A stretch of DNA of 64,000 bases from Bacteroidota bacterium (GCA_023428695.1 JAEYWY010000028.1:124001-188000), one strand, 5' to 3'. Positions 1-8,908 are shown, numbered from the stretch's first letter. Numbers and translations: made by a program. The notes: a model not told the origin generated them from the sequence alone.

Positions 1-1515
1 AATCTGTTCCGGATTAATGTTACCGCATTCCGGGCATGCACCCTGCGTCTTGTTCGCCGCATTTATGATATCGCGGAAATAAATTACCGCCTCGATCGGG
101 TTGCCATAATATATCTGAAAGCCTCCGATGTCGAGGATGATGAGCGTGTCGAACATCTTGAAGATATCCGACGAAGGCTGGTGAATAACAACAAACACCA
201 TCTTACCTCGAAGGGAAAGTTCCTTCAAAAGGTCCATGATGTTTTCAGAATCGCGTGACGACAACCCCGAAGTCGGTTCATCAACAAAAAGAATCGCCGG
301 TTCACGGAGCAATTCCAACCCGATATTGAGGCGCTTTCGTTGTCCGCCACTGATTGTTTTGTCGAGAGGTGAACCCACTTTAAGATCGCGAATCTCGGTT
401 AGGCCGAGAACGACGAGTACACGCGACGTCAGATCGAATATCTGTTTCTCTGAATAATTCTTAAAGCAGAGTTTTGCTGCAAAGTAAAGGTTCTCGAACA
501 CCGTGAGATCTTCCATCAACAAATCGTCCTGGGGAACGTAGCCGATAATCCCGTGTATTTTCTCCGGTTCCTCGTAGATATCGATACCGTTGATCTGTAT
601 CCTTCCGCTCGAAGGCCTTTCCGATCCATTCAGTACGTTGAGGAGTGTCGACTTGCCCGAACCGCTTGCTCCCATTAAGCCAATCAGTTTACCGCCCTGC
701 TCGGCAATGTTTACGTTTTGAATCCCAGCCCTACCGGACCGGAAATGATAGAACACATGGTCGGCAGTGAATGACAGGCGGACCTGGCTTTCGTCATGCA
801 GAAACGCTCCGATGATGTCGCTGTAATAGATCGGACCGACTTTGTCACCACGGATTGTACTTCCGGTGGGAAATACGTCGATTTTGCGACTCTTAAGAAT
901 AATGCTGTTCAGATACAGCGTCGTGATACCGAGGTATTTGATGAAGTATGTTTCCGCTTCCGGTAACCGTAGAATAGCGATAAGACCAGTCAGGTTTTTT
1001 TCGATAAGTCTGGGACCTTCATATTCGCCGGAACCTTCGTCAATTATGAGCGTGTTTTTTGACGAGAACTCTTCAATGTCCTGCCCGAGTACAAATGTCT
1101 GGAGGGAATCAATAATGTGTCGCGGAAGTTTCAGGCCCTGCCCGATGTAAAAGATGAGGTTAGCCTGGCGCTCGGAAACCTGTTTGTCGGCATGAACAAG
1201 TTCGATGATCTTGGCGACGAGGACAAGTTTCTGCTGCATGGTGAGCGCGCTGTTCACCTGCTTTACGATCTTCATGATGTTCGCCCAGTCGTCAACAAAC
1301 TGCTTTGTGTCTGTGTCGAGACTTCCGAGATCCGGTGAATTCAGGTCATTGGTATTGCAGAACTCGTCAAAAAGCTTGAGGTAATAACTTGTGGCTTCGC
1401 GATTGAGATGAATGGAAAGAAACTCCTTGATATTCGATCGCTCGTCCTCGGTTATCCTTTCCCGCGCGACAATGGCAAAAAGCTGAATAATCGCCTTTAG
1501 TAGTTCTTCACTCAT
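1..1515 (-). CDS. ABC transporter ATP-binding/permease protein, ABCG-like, 5' part
   Basis: The first 505 codons are present; the gene runs off the left edge before its expected membrane domain. ATG at 1515 begins a helical, acidic stretch (residues 1-150) that resembles a TerB-like fold, then a linker, then a full nucleotide-binding domain: Walker A GASGSGKST at residues 282-290, signature SGGQ at 389-392, Walker B FVDEPTSG and an H-loop in VIHQPSSD. The order NBD first with a VIHQP switch is typical of ABCG/White-type exporters with a C-terminal ABC-2 permease domain. A C-x2-C pair (CPECG) lies close to the window edge. The protein would couple ATP hydrolysis to export at the inner membrane; the substrate cannot be told. 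The TerB-like assignment is by eye and weak. Family call is firm. Confidence 0.88.
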   Translation of the reverse strand, partial: MSEELLKAIIQLFAIVARERITEDERSNIKEFLSIHLNREATSYYLKLFDEFCNTNDLNSPDLGSLDTDTKQFVDDWANIMKIVKQVNSALTMQQKLVLVAKIIELVHADKQVSERQANLIFYIGQGLKLPRHIIDSLQTFVLGQDIEEFSSKNTLIIDEGSGEYEGPRLIEKNLTGLIAILRLPEAETYFIKYLGITTLYLNSIILKSRKIDVFPTGSTIRGDKVGPIYYSDIIGAFLHDESQVRLSFTADHVFYHFRSGRAGIQNVNIAEQGGKLIGLMGASGSGKSTLLNVLNGSERPSSGRIQINGIDIYEEPEKIHGIIGYVPQDDLLMEDLTVFENLYFAAKLCFKNYSEKQIFDLTSRVLVVLGLTEIRDLKVGSPLDKTISGGQRKRLNIGLELLREPAILFVDEPTSGLSSRDSENIMDLLKELSLRGKMVFVVIHQPSSDIFKMFDTLIILDIGGFQIYYGNPIEAVIYFRDIINAANKTQGACPECGNINPEQI

Positions 1516-1596
1516 CGAGGTGCCTTATAGGCGTCCAAAATAGCAATTTATAAAGACGTTACTAAAGAAGCCAGCGAAGAATTGGACCAAAAGAAA

Positions 1597-1616
1597 AAGG
1601 ACGGCGAACCGTCCTT
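1597..1616 (-). terminator. Rho-independent terminator of the tail-specific protease gene
   Basis: AAGGACGG-CGAA-CCGTCCTT forms a perfect 8-bp stem with a CGAA tetraloop. The A-run just to its left becomes a T-tract on the minus strand. It lies about 30 bases past the protease stop codon. Confidence 0.75.
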
Positions 1617-1644
1617 CCCTGTATTCTTCCGGGTAAGCTAAATC

Positions 1645-3687
1645 CTACCCAATGGTCGATATCAAATCCGAAAGGATGAACAACCCCTCCCTGAGATACT
1701 CGTCTTCAATCTCCAGAAGGTCGTTACTGACAGATACCTGTTCCTTGTTTACGATTTCGCCATCGAGTTTCTGTTTATCGCGCTTAAGTTCCGCATCGGC
1801 GATTTCTTTTCGCCTAACCTCTTCGTTAAGACTAATCCGCGTTTCTGCGTAACTCTTCTTCACGTCTTCAACATCCGAAAGCAGTTTTTTCAATCGGGTG
1901 TCGGTGCGCAGGCGTTCATAGTAGTTCTTTGCCAACTGAGCCACAATACGTTCGTTTATGACCGGGGTTTTTTGATACAATGTTCCCTTGATTTCATCCC
2001 AGGGTAACGCATTGGGATTCGAGCTTTCACCAAATTGTTCCGGCGCAAGTGCGGTAGGCAGGTTGATATCGGGAACTACCCCCTTATTTTGCGTACTGCT
2101 TCCGGTAACGCGATAAAATTTCTGGAACGTGAGTTTAAGATCACCAACAGGTTCTTTTTCGTTCAGAAACTGCTCAAGATGAATGACAGTCTGTACCGTT
2201 CCTTTTCCGTAAGTTGATTCCCCTACGACGAGCCCGCGTTTATAGTCCTGGATCGCACCGGCAAAGATTTCGGATGCTGATGCACTGAAGCGGTTAGTCA
2301 TGACGATAAGGGGACCGTTGTATGCGACAGTCGGATTCTCATCAACGCCAACCTCGACCTTGTTACCAGAGTTCCGAACCTGTACCACGGGTCCTTCCTT
2401 GATAAAGAGACCAGTCAGGTCAATGGCCTCCGAAAGCGATCCACCACCATTATTACGAAGGTCGATTACAAGGCCGTCAATCTTTTCAGCCTGCAATTCG
2501 CGAATGAGTTTCTGTACGTCGCGGGTTGTACTCGTATAGTTGGGATTACCTTTCCTGTATTCGTCGAAGTCCATGTAAAAGCTCGGCAGTGTAATCACGC
2601 CCATCTTCATGGCGCGGCCTTCTTTCTGGTAGTTGATGATCTTCTTTTGTGCACGCTGATCTTCCAGGTTGATTTTATCGCGGACGAGCTTAATTGTCTT
2701 CGCCGGACCGTTCACGCCTGTTTCGACAGGGAGGATAGATAGCCGTACCGTTGTTCCTTTGGGTCCCTTAATAAGTTTCACCACTTCATCAATTCGCCAG
2801 CCTACAACGTCAACCATTTCCCCATCGTCTCCCTGGCCCACGGCTATAATGCGATCGTTGGGAAGAAGTTGTTTACTCTTGTCGGCGGGACCTCCCGGTA
2901 TGATTTCCGCCACCTTGGTATAGTCGTTTTCAGTCTGCAGCCGAGCGCCGATACCTTCAAGGGACAAACTCATGTTCTGCTTGAACAAATCCGCTGCTCT
3001 TGGCGAGAAGTAATTCGTATGAGGATCGTACGCCTCGGTGATGGTGTTCATATAAACACCAAAGACATCCTCTGAATTGAACTGGCGAATCGATTTGATG
3101 AACCGATCGTATCGTTCGTGCAGCGTCTTACTGATTTCAGCCTGTGTTTTGCCAGCCAGTTTAAGGCTAAGGGCCTGGCTCTTGATCTGTTTACGCCAGA
3201 TCTCATCGAGTTCCGCTTTGGTCTCCGCCCATGCTTCCTTGTCGCGGTCGGTTTCAAAGAACTCATTTATGGTATAATCGAACTCTTTGTCGATGAGTTG
3301 ATCCTTAACGTGAGTCATCCGCTCTTCAAAACGTTTACGGAAAACTTTGTATATCTCGTATGCGGCGCTAACATTTTCCGCACGCGTCATATCATCCAGT
3401 TGCTTCCGGTATTTTTCGAAAGACGCTATATCGGATTTCGTAAAATACGTTTTGTTGTTGTCAAGATTCTCAATGTACTTGTCCAGGATAACGGAAGACA
3501 ACGAGTCATCGAGTCGTATCTTGCGGTAGTGATTATTATCGAGGATGTGAGCAATTATCTTGGCTTCTTTTCCATACACTGCCTTCGGCTTTAGCTCGGT
3601 CGTGTCGGGATTGGTAGTCGCGCTGACGATCCCGAAGGACAGGACGAACAGCAGGGTGGTAATTCCGGTTCTCAATCGCATTCTCAT
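1645..3687 (-). CDS. prc: Carboxy-terminal (tail-specific) processing protease, S41 family
   Basis: This 680-residue protein has a signal peptide (residues 1-23), an N-terminal helical domain (about 40-235), a PDZ domain (about 240-320) and an S41 peptidase domain. The catalytic serine lies in the SASASE motif near residues 468-472 and the general-base lysine is K495 in YGKGT, followed by a C-terminal helical extension. Length and order match the Prc/Tsp type, not the shorter CtpA type. Family members cut periplasmic substrates from their C-termini, in some bacteria including murein hydrolases. ATG at 3687 starts directly before the signal peptide; a second ATG two codons later is equally possible. 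The gene is followed by its own terminator, so it is probably transcribed alone. Confidence 0.95.
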   Translation of the reverse strand: MRMRLRTGITTLLFVLSFGIVSATTNPDTTELKPKAVYGKEAKIIAHILDNNHYRKIRLDDSLSSVILDKYIENLDNNKTYFTKSDIASFEKYRKQLDDMTRAENVSAAYEIYKVFRKRFEERMTHVKDQLIDKEFDYTINEFFETDRDKEAWAETKAELDEIWRKQIKSQALSLKLAGKTQAEISKTLHERYDRFIKSIRQFNSEDVFGVYMNTITEAYDPHTNYFSPRAADLFKQNMSLSLEGIGARLQTENDYTKVAEIIPGGPADKSKQLLPNDRIIAVGQGDDGEMVDVVGWRIDEVVKLIKGPKGTTVRLSILPVETGVNGPAKTIKLVRDKINLEDQRAQKKIINYQKEGRAMKMGVITLPSFYMDFDEYRKGNPNYTSTTRDVQKLIRELQAEKIDGLVIDLRNNGGGSLSEAIDLTGLFIKEGPVVQVRNSGNKVEVGVDENPTVAYNGPLIVMTNRFSASASEIFAGAIQDYKRGLVVGESTYGKGTVQTVIHLEQFLNEKEPVGDLKLTFQKFYRVTGSSTQNKGVVPDINLPTALAPEQFGESSNPNALPWDEIKGTLYQKTPVINERIVAQLAKNYYERLRTDTRLKKLLSDVEDVKKSYAETRISLNEEVRRKEIADAELKRDKQKLDGEIVNKEQVSVSNDLLEIEDEYLREGLFILSDLISTIG

Positions 3688-3824
3688 TTCAAAAAATTGG
3701 ATTTACTGGGAGCACGCAAATGGCGTGCCTCGACTTTAAACGTAAAAAATACTGAATTTGATCCTCCAAATAAAACGATTCCCGACCTTTTGAATCAATT
3801 CCGGGACAAAACCCTGGCAAGACG

Positions 3825-4721
3825 CTATTTTTCCGAATCAAATTCTTCCAGGAATTTCACGGCTTGTTCCAGATTCTGGAATTCATAGAACTTTTTCCCG
3901 GTAATAGCCGAGTGGATTTCAACCCGAATCAGGTCGATGCTGTTCTTGCGCTTGAAGGTAAGCGGCTTTTTGAGGTCTTTTTTATAGTCTTCAGCCTCCT
4001 TGGTCGATATGTTAAAGGCCGTGGCACGCACCGACTTACAGTACTGACACTGATAATGTTTAATCAATTCTCCGGGGGTATCTTGCCCGGGCTGGCGTGT
4101 GATTTCTTCACGGACGACCCGCATGGTATAGAAACCGCAACTATTGCACTGCAGCGCCTGTAGGTGGCCGGCGTACTTTTCAATCTTTACTTCACCGGAT
4201 TTTTCATCCATCCAGACATCGTAGTCGATCGAAAATACATTCTCTTCAGCCTTCATGCCTTCTTCGAGATGCACGTCCTCCTCTTCTTCGCTTAGCAGTC
4301 GCATCGGGTTTCCCGCCCCGCTGATCCGGGGGGTATAGCGCCACTTCCGTAGTTTCCTGGTGAGTACAGTCGGATAATAGTATTCAAGGACGAGGTACGC
4401 CACGTAGACAACCAGGGTGCCTCCGGCAACGGAAATAAAGAGTCGGATAAAGAACCATAGGCCCATTTCCAGGTCTTCCCCCATCCCGTAAAGATTGATC
4501 GCCATCATCACCGAGAGCCCAAAACAGAGAAAAACGTACCGGTAGTGTTTCACTTCCCGGGCGTTGATGTAGTCGTATTTAGCCTTATAATCCCGGATCG
4601 ATGAGACCCGCAGGTGGTGCCAGAGGTACAGAATCACCCCGGCCAGCAACATTACGATCGCACCAATAATCATTGCCTGGGTCCAGGCGTCGAGAAAGGG
4701 ATGGCCTACAGATTCTTGCAT
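3825..4721 (-). CDS. Membrane protein with C-terminal zinc-ribbon-like segment, function unknown
   Basis: This 298-residue protein has three likely membrane segments (residues about 15-36, 62-80 and 88-112), then a cytoplasmic tail with an acidic patch (EEEED near 145) and four cysteines in two C-x2-C pairs (C192/C195 and C225/C228), the spacing of a zinc ribbon. The pairs are split by about 30 residues. I do not recognise the family. A structural or regulatory membrane protein whose tail binds zinc is the most that can be said. The start is the first ATG, just before a hydrophobic stretch. There is no operon partner: the flanking genes are the protease (138-base gap) and a divergent small operon. 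Confidence 0.8.
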   Translation of the reverse strand: MQESVGHPFLDAWTQAMIIGAIVMLLAGVILYLWHHLRVSSIRDYKAKYDYINAREVKHYRYVFLCFGLSVMMAINLYGMGEDLEMGLWFFIRLFISVAGGTLVVYVAYLVLEYYYPTVLTRKLRKWRYTPRISGAGNPMRLLSEEEEDVHLEEGMKAEENVFSIDYDVWMDEKSGEVKIEKYAGHLQALQCNSCGFYTMRVVREEITRQPGQDTPGELIKHYQCQYCKSVRATAFNISTKEAEDYKKDLKKPLTFKRKNSIDLIRVEIHSAITGKKFYEFQNLEQAVKFLEEFDSEK

Positions 4722-4866
4722 AAAAAAGGCGTTGTCCGTCTAAATATAGCAACGCAGACCATAAATAATCCATTTTCATGACGTTTTAAATGACGGCTTC
4801 CAGGAAGACCAATGATGAAAGTCAGCACGATTGCGTGAAAAATCTGTGCATTTTTACACATAAAAA

Positions 4867-4899
4867 TTTGTATATTTCGAAAATATTCATATACTTTTG
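4867..4899 (+). promoter_or_regulatory. Bacteroidota-type promoter for the two small genes
   Basis: TTTG at 4867-4870, a 21-base spacer and TACTTTTG at 4892-4899 match the established Bacteroidota consensus TTTG-N19-21-TAnnTTTG exactly. The start codon at 4919 follows 19 bases later. Confidence 0.8.
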
Positions 4900-4918
4900 T
4901 GTACTAATACACAACACT

Positions 4919-5170
4919 ATGACAGACAGTTCAAAAAGAAAGATTGAGCAGGACCTGAAAGCGTTCACAACGCGCAATTTCACTGCTCCAACCGAGTGCA
5001 AGAATCTGGAACAGATCCGCTTCTACATTCATGAGCTTTGTGGCAAGATCCAGGACCTTGAGCGCCGGTTCGATTACGTACCCGGATGGGCTTATCAACT
5101 TTTGTCCCAATACAAATCAAAACTGAATGCCCTCGTGCTGAGAGAATTCAGGAACACCTATCACCGATAA
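4919..5170 (+). CDS. Small hypothetical protein, 83 residues
   Basis: The ATG at 4919 is preferred over the upstream one at 4790 because a consensus promoter ends at 4899, so the longer start would lie upstream of the transcript. The protein is charged and probably helical, with aromatic residues in the middle (RRFDYVPGWAY) and no signal peptide or membrane segment, so it is likely cytoplasmic. I do not recognise it. The next gene begins one base after its stop codon, which implies translational coupling. Confidence 0.65.
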   Translation: MTDSSKRKIEQDLKAFTTRNFTAPTECKNLEQIRFYIHELCGKIQDLERRFDYVPGWAYQLLSQYKSKLNALVLREFRNTYHR

Positions 5171-5171
5171 A

Positions 5172-5402
5172 ATGATGCGGTACATCCCCTCCCCTATTCC
5201 GCTGCAATTCAATTACATATACAGCGCAACCGCGAACGCGTCGGGAAGGATGCAGTATCACCGTATCAAACCCAGGCATAGCAAGGTTAGGATAAGCCGT
5301 ACTGACTTTATCAAGGCCTACAACGAGTCCCAGATTCTGGCTATAAATCCGTTACAGCAGCGGGGACAGGACAGTGTTTTTCAGTTTGAATTCTACGTTT
5401 GA
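5172..5402 (+). CDS. Small basic hypothetical protein, 76 residues
   Basis: ATG at 5172 follows the previous stop after one base, and both genes share the promoter at 4867-4899. The product is rich in Arg, Tyr and Gln, has a basic centre (HRIKPRHSKVRISR) and no signal peptide. The family is unknown; the basic patch could suit nucleic-acid binding, but that is a guess. Its last 10 bases overlap the convergent pyrophosphohydrolase gene. Confidence 0.5.
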   Translation: MMRYIPSPIPLQFNYIYSATANASGRMQYHRIKPRHSKVRISRTDFIKAYNESQILAINPLQQRGQDSVFQFEFYV

Positions 5403-5866
5403 TTGAGAATTCTTTCAAGATTGGCCGGGCTGTAGTTTATGGATTTGATGGTCTTGTTGTCGGAAGTCCGGTAGACCAGCCATTTCCCGTCCTCTTTTTC
5501 GTAATGGCATTCGGTGCCGTCTTTTTTCAAATAATATTCAACGGTAGCCCGGGCCTCCTCTTCGGAATTGCATGCCTTACTCATATTCGATCGTTGCACT
5601 TCTTCAAAAAGAGCGGCGAACTTCTCCCCAAGCCCGAATTCGAGAATAGCTCCGGAAAGTACGTATTGCAGGTCACACAACGCATCGGCCACGCTCACGA
5701 TGTCCTTTTCAAGAATCGCCACCTCGAGTTCTTTCAATTCTTCCGCGAGCAGCGCCACCCGCAGCTTACATCGGTTTTCAGCAGGGATTCCGGGCGTTTC
5801 GGGTATCGGATGTTTAAAAGTTCGGTGGAAATCAGCAACGAGGTTCAGCGAGTCGGGTTGTTTCAT
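5393..5866 (-). CDS. MazG-like nucleoside triphosphate pyrophosphohydrolase (PRA-PH fold)
   Basis: A 157-residue protein. The first 110 residues carry the all-alpha NTP pyrophosphatase pattern: an EELKEL helix with metal-binding acids, and D-A-L-C-D-L about 25 residues later, matching the EExxE / ExxD layout of the MazG/PRA-PH superfamily. Members hydrolyse (d)NTPs or related phosphohydrolase substrates to the monophosphate and pyrophosphate. The C-terminal 40 residues form a small extra region (KKDGTEC...GKWLVYR) typical of the stand-alone Cof-like subgroup. ATG at 5866 was chosen over a GTG six codons upstream. Exact substrate unknown. Confidence 0.8.
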   Translation of the reverse strand: MKQPDSLNLVADFHRTFKHPIPETPGIPAENRCKLRVALLAEELKELEVAILEKDIVSVADALCDLQYVLSGAILEFGLGEKFAALFEEVQRSNMSKACNSEEEARATVEYYLKKDGTECHYEKEDGKWLVYRTSDNKTIKSINYSPANLERILNQT

Positions 5867-6021
5867 GGCATTAGGATTTAACACATTTTTGACAAAGCGG
5901 CTAAACCTGAATGAAAATCAAGCGTTTAATCCCCTTGTGCGGGCAAAAGTACATGGTTTTTTGATCCATGTGATCTCCCCCGCAACCTACTTCTCGAAAA
6001 AATCTGGTATTTTTACAAACT

Positions 6022-6384
6022 ATGAAGCTATATAGAATTCAGGTAGTGAAGGTTCTCATCATCGTGGTGTGGTGTGCGACTTTCCTTCACATGACATTCT
6101 TTATGGCCACCATAGTGGCCTTCAAGCTCGAAGGCAACCGTGCTCTTGTTGAAAACACCAAGAAATTGATCGGTAATTCAACATTTGAAGAAGAACGCGA
6201 CGGTGCCGAGTCCGGGGGTGAAGGCAGATCCGCAAAAGTTGTCGATATCATCGGAAACAACTTCTTTCACACACTCAATGAAGGACGTACTATCACGGTT
6301 CTTATCAAGTACCTGATGGACGCCGGTGGCCCGCGATCCGGCCATTGCCTTCGCTTCTCACCTCCTCCCGACCTCCTTGCCTGA
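6022..6384 (+). CDS. Small single-pass membrane protein, possibly frameshifted
   Basis: An N-terminal membrane segment (about residues 8-34) is followed by a soluble region to about residue 103 (ending IKYLMDA). The remaining 17 residues are Pro/Gly/Ser-rich and unlike the rest. In the +1 frame a protein-like stretch starts near 6330 (RDPAIAFASHLLP) and ends at a TAG at 6440-6442 with IIHSSF, so the intact gene may run to 6442 through a frameshift. Family unknown. It sits between a convergently oriented MazG-like gene and carbonic anhydrase. Confidence 0.45.
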   Translation: MKLYRIQVVKVLIIVVWCATFLHMTFFMATIVAFKLEGNRALVENTKKLIGNSTFEEERDGAESGGEGRSAKVVDIIGNNFFHTLNEGRTITVLIKYLMDAGGPRSGHCLRFSPPPDLLA

Positions 6385-6542
6385 CAGGTTTCGATACCGT
6401 GTCAATTCCGGCATCAACCGGATCATTCATAGCTCTTTTTAGCAATCAGACCCAGGCACTGCAAAACGCCCTGGTTTTAATCACCTGCCAATTTTGGCGG
6501 CCTGAGTATTCTATTTCGATAACAAAACAAAACGTGACTAAT

Positions 6543-7190
6543 ATGGATATATATAATGCCTTGCTTGATGGAAACCGGGAGTGGGTAAAGTCAAAACTCG
6601 CTTCCGATCCAGACTATTTTGAAAACCTGGCCAAAGGCCAAACACCACAAGTACTGTGGATTGGCTGCTCCGATAGCCGCGTACCCGCCAATGAAGTAAC
6701 TCACACCAAACCAGGCGATATCTTCGTTCATCGCAACATCGCCAACATGGTCGTCCACAGCGACATGAATATGCTAAGTGTACTGGACTATGCAGTTAAT
6801 ATCCTCAAGGTCCGCCACGTAATTGTCTGCGGTCATTACGGCTGTGGTGGTGTACAAGCTGCAATGGAGAATGGACAACATGGATTGATCGACAACTGGC
6901 TGCGTCATATCAAAGACGTGTATCGCCTGCATTCCACTGAGCTTGAGGCAATCGAAGATCGCGAACAGCGCCTGAAACGACTGGTTGAGTTGAATGTCAT
7001 AGAACAGGTTTTCGACCTTAGCAAAACATCGATCATCCAGAATGCCTGGAAAACAATGAATCAGCCTATGGTCCACGGCTGGGTATACGAGTTGAGAACA
7101 GGTCTTATCAAAGATCTGGGAGTGAGCATGTCGAGTACCGCTGACCTACCCTCAATCTACCAGATCGAAAGTTCAGTTGTGGCAGTCTAA
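6543..7190 (+). CDS. Beta-class carbonic anhydrase
   Basis: This 215-residue enzyme interconverts CO2 and bicarbonate. The zinc ligands and dyad are visible: C42-S-D44-S-R46, then H98-Y-G-C101-G-G. The length is typical of bacterial beta-CAs, and there is no signal peptide, so it acts in the cytoplasm. ATG at 6543 was chosen over an upstream start at 6345, whose extra 66 residues have no CA similarity and include low-complexity sequence. The SulP transporter gene begins 18 bases after the stop, so the two are almost certainly co-transcribed. Together they fit bicarbonate uptake and equilibration. Confidence 0.95.
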   Translation: MDIYNALLDGNREWVKSKLASDPDYFENLAKGQTPQVLWIGCSDSRVPANEVTHTKPGDIFVHRNIANMVVHSDMNMLSVLDYAVNILKVRHVIVCGHYGCGGVQAAMENGQHGLIDNWLRHIKDVYRLHSTELEAIEDREQRLKRLVELNVIEQVFDLSKTSIIQNAWKTMNQPMVHGWVYELRTGLIKDLGVSMSSTADLPSIYQIESSVVAV

Positions 7191-7208
7191 ACCCTGGGTA
7201 AAGAATCT

Positions 7209-8783
7209 ATGCGACACGATGAACATTATGTGAAGAATTTCAGGTACGATGTTTCCGCAAGTTTGGTGGTTTTCCTGGTGGCGCTGCCATTGTGCCTAGG
7301 GATTGGTCTTGCCTCAACAGGCAGGCCAGACCTGATATTCTCGGGCATCATTGCGGGAATTGTGGGCGGAATTGTAGTAGGGAGCCTGAGCGGATCTTCG
7401 CTCGGCGTGGCGGGACCAGCTGCGGGATTGGTGGTGATCGTCTTGTCGGCGTTGGCAACACTCGGAAGTTATGAGGCTTTCCTTCTGGCCGTTGTGATTG
7501 CCGGAGTAATCCAGGTGGTGGCCGGATTCCTTAAGGCGGGTATCATTGGATACTACTTTCCGAGTTCCGTCATTAAGGGAATGCTTGCGGCAATTGGCCT
7601 CACACTGATTCTGAAGCAGATACCGCATGCGTTGGGTTACGATAAGGATTATATCGGGGACATTGCCCTGCAACAGGCAGACCAGCACAATACGTTCTCC
7701 GAAATCTATTACGCAGCCATATACCATAACATGGGGGCCATTATCATCAGCGTAGTCTCAATTGCGCTGCTGATCATGTTTGACAAACCATTTATCAAGA
7801 AAATCACGATGTTCCGGTTCCTGCCGGGAGCACTGTTTGTTGTAATTGTTGGGATAGTACTCAACCTCGTGCTACCCGGCATCAATCCGGCGTGGAGACT
7901 GGAAGGCGAACATCTGGTACAGCTACCGGTAGCGTCGTCGGCGATGGAGTTCTTTGGGTTTTTCCGGACACCGGACTTCAGCGCGCTTTCCAACCCGGAT
8001 GTGTATGTCGTCGCGTTAACGCTGGCTATCGTGGCCAGTCTCGAAACATTGTTATCGGTCGAAGCGACTGACAAGCTGGATCCCTACAAGCGCGTAACAC
8101 CGACAAATCGGGAGTTGAAGGCGCAGGGCATTGGCAATATCGTATCCGGGCTGATTGGTGGCCTTCCTATTACACAGGTGATTGTGCGCAGCTCGGCTAA
8201 CGTGAACGCTGGGGGAAAAACAAAGATGTCGGCAATCCTGCATGGTGGCATTCTGTTGATATCCGTGATTGTGATTCCTGCTTATCTCAATCTGATTCCG
8301 CTGGCAAGCCTTGCCGCCGTGCTTTTGATGGTTGGATATAAACTCTCCAACATTTCGCTTTACCGGTCAATGTTTCGACTTGGATGGGAACAGTTCCTGC
8401 CGTTCATTATTACGGTTATCGCAATCCTCGCTACCGATTTGCTCAAGGGTATCGCCCTGGGTATGGCGTTCGCGATCTTTTTCATCTTGCGGAAGAATTA
8501 TAAACACGCGTATTTCTACAGGAAGGAGACGCGCAACAATCGCGAGGTAATAACGCTGCGACTTTCGGAAGAAGTCACATTCCTGAACAAGGCAAGCATT
8601 CAGCTCAGTCTGGATGAGTTGCCTGAGAATTCGAAGGTTGTGATTGATGGCACGAACTCCATTACGGTCGACTACGACGTACTGGAAATCATTGAGGATT
8701 TCAAACGGCACTCCGCTCCAAACCGTAACATTGAACTGGAGACGCTGGGTCTGCGGGAAGTACACCTTACGAATACGCATTAA
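7209..8783 (+). CDS. SulP-family anion transporter (probable bicarbonate type)
   Basis: A 524-residue inner-membrane protein. It starts with the SulP N-terminal pattern (YDVSASLVVFLVALPLCLGI), has 10-14 hydrophobic segments, and the conserved stretch with NREL/GIGNIVSGLIGGLPITQVIVRSSANVNAGGKT near the middle. The C-terminal 80 residues form a short STAS-like region (LNKASIQLSLDELPENSKVVIDGT). SulP proteins move sulfate, bicarbonate or other anions, often with Na+ or H+. Bicarbonate is inferred here only from the carbonic anhydrase gene directly upstream. A terminator follows at 8815. Confidence 0.92.
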   Translation: MRHDEHYVKNFRYDVSASLVVFLVALPLCLGIGLASTGRPDLIFSGIIAGIVGGIVVGSLSGSSLGVAGPAAGLVVIVLSALATLGSYEAFLLAVVIAGVIQVVAGFLKAGIIGYYFPSSVIKGMLAAIGLTLILKQIPHALGYDKDYIGDIALQQADQHNTFSEIYYAAIYHNMGAIIISVVSIALLIMFDKPFIKKITMFRFLPGALFVVIVGIVLNLVLPGINPAWRLEGEHLVQLPVASSAMEFFGFFRTPDFSALSNPDVYVVALTLAIVASLETLLSVEATDKLDPYKRVTPTNRELKAQGIGNIVSGLIGGLPITQVIVRSSANVNAGGKTKMSAILHGGILLISVIVIPAYLNLIPLASLAAVLLMVGYKLSNISLYRSMFRLGWEQFLPFIITVIAILATDLLKGIALGMAFAIFFILRKNYKHAYFYRKETRNNREVITLRLSEEVTFLNKASIQLSLDELPENSKVVIDGTNSITVDYDVLEIIEDFKRHSAPNRNIELETLGLREVHLTNTH

Positions 8784-8814
8784 AGACAGGTACACTGATA
8801 TCATAAACCAATGA

Positions 8815-8840
8815 AGGCGCTGTAATGGCGCCTTTTTCTT
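8815..8840 (+). terminator. Rho-independent terminator after the carbonic anhydrase-SulP pair
   Basis: AGGCGC and GCGCCT (8815-8820 / 8828-8833) pair around a short loop and are followed by CTTTTTCTTT. It lies 32 bases after the SulP stop codon and before the tyrS promoter region. Confidence 0.8.
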
Positions 8841-8884
8841 TGCTAAAAACCAGAATTCGGCGGTGCGCTGATGGGCAGCTTTTT

Positions 8885-8892
8885 TATCTTTG
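8885..8892 (+). promoter_or_regulatory. -7 element of the tyrS promoter
   Basis: TATCTTTG matches the Bacteroidota -7 motif TAnnTTTG and lies 16 bases before the tyrS ATG. No good TTTG is seen 19-21 bases upstream, so the -33 element is weak. Confidence 0.45.
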
Positions 8893-8908
8893 GCGAAAAT
8901 TTGATGGG

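Noticed and set aside
3118..3594. 158-residue plus-strand ORF inside the tail-specific protease
   Set aside because: Antisense shadow of the N-terminal helical domain.
6345..6542. 66-residue extension of carbonic anhydrase
   Set aside because: No similarity to beta-CAs and overlaps the end of the preceding gene's alternative frame.
8825..8908. Upstream 28-codon extension of tyrS
   Set aside because: Overlaps the SulP terminator and the tyrS promoter element; the family N-terminus begins at 8909.
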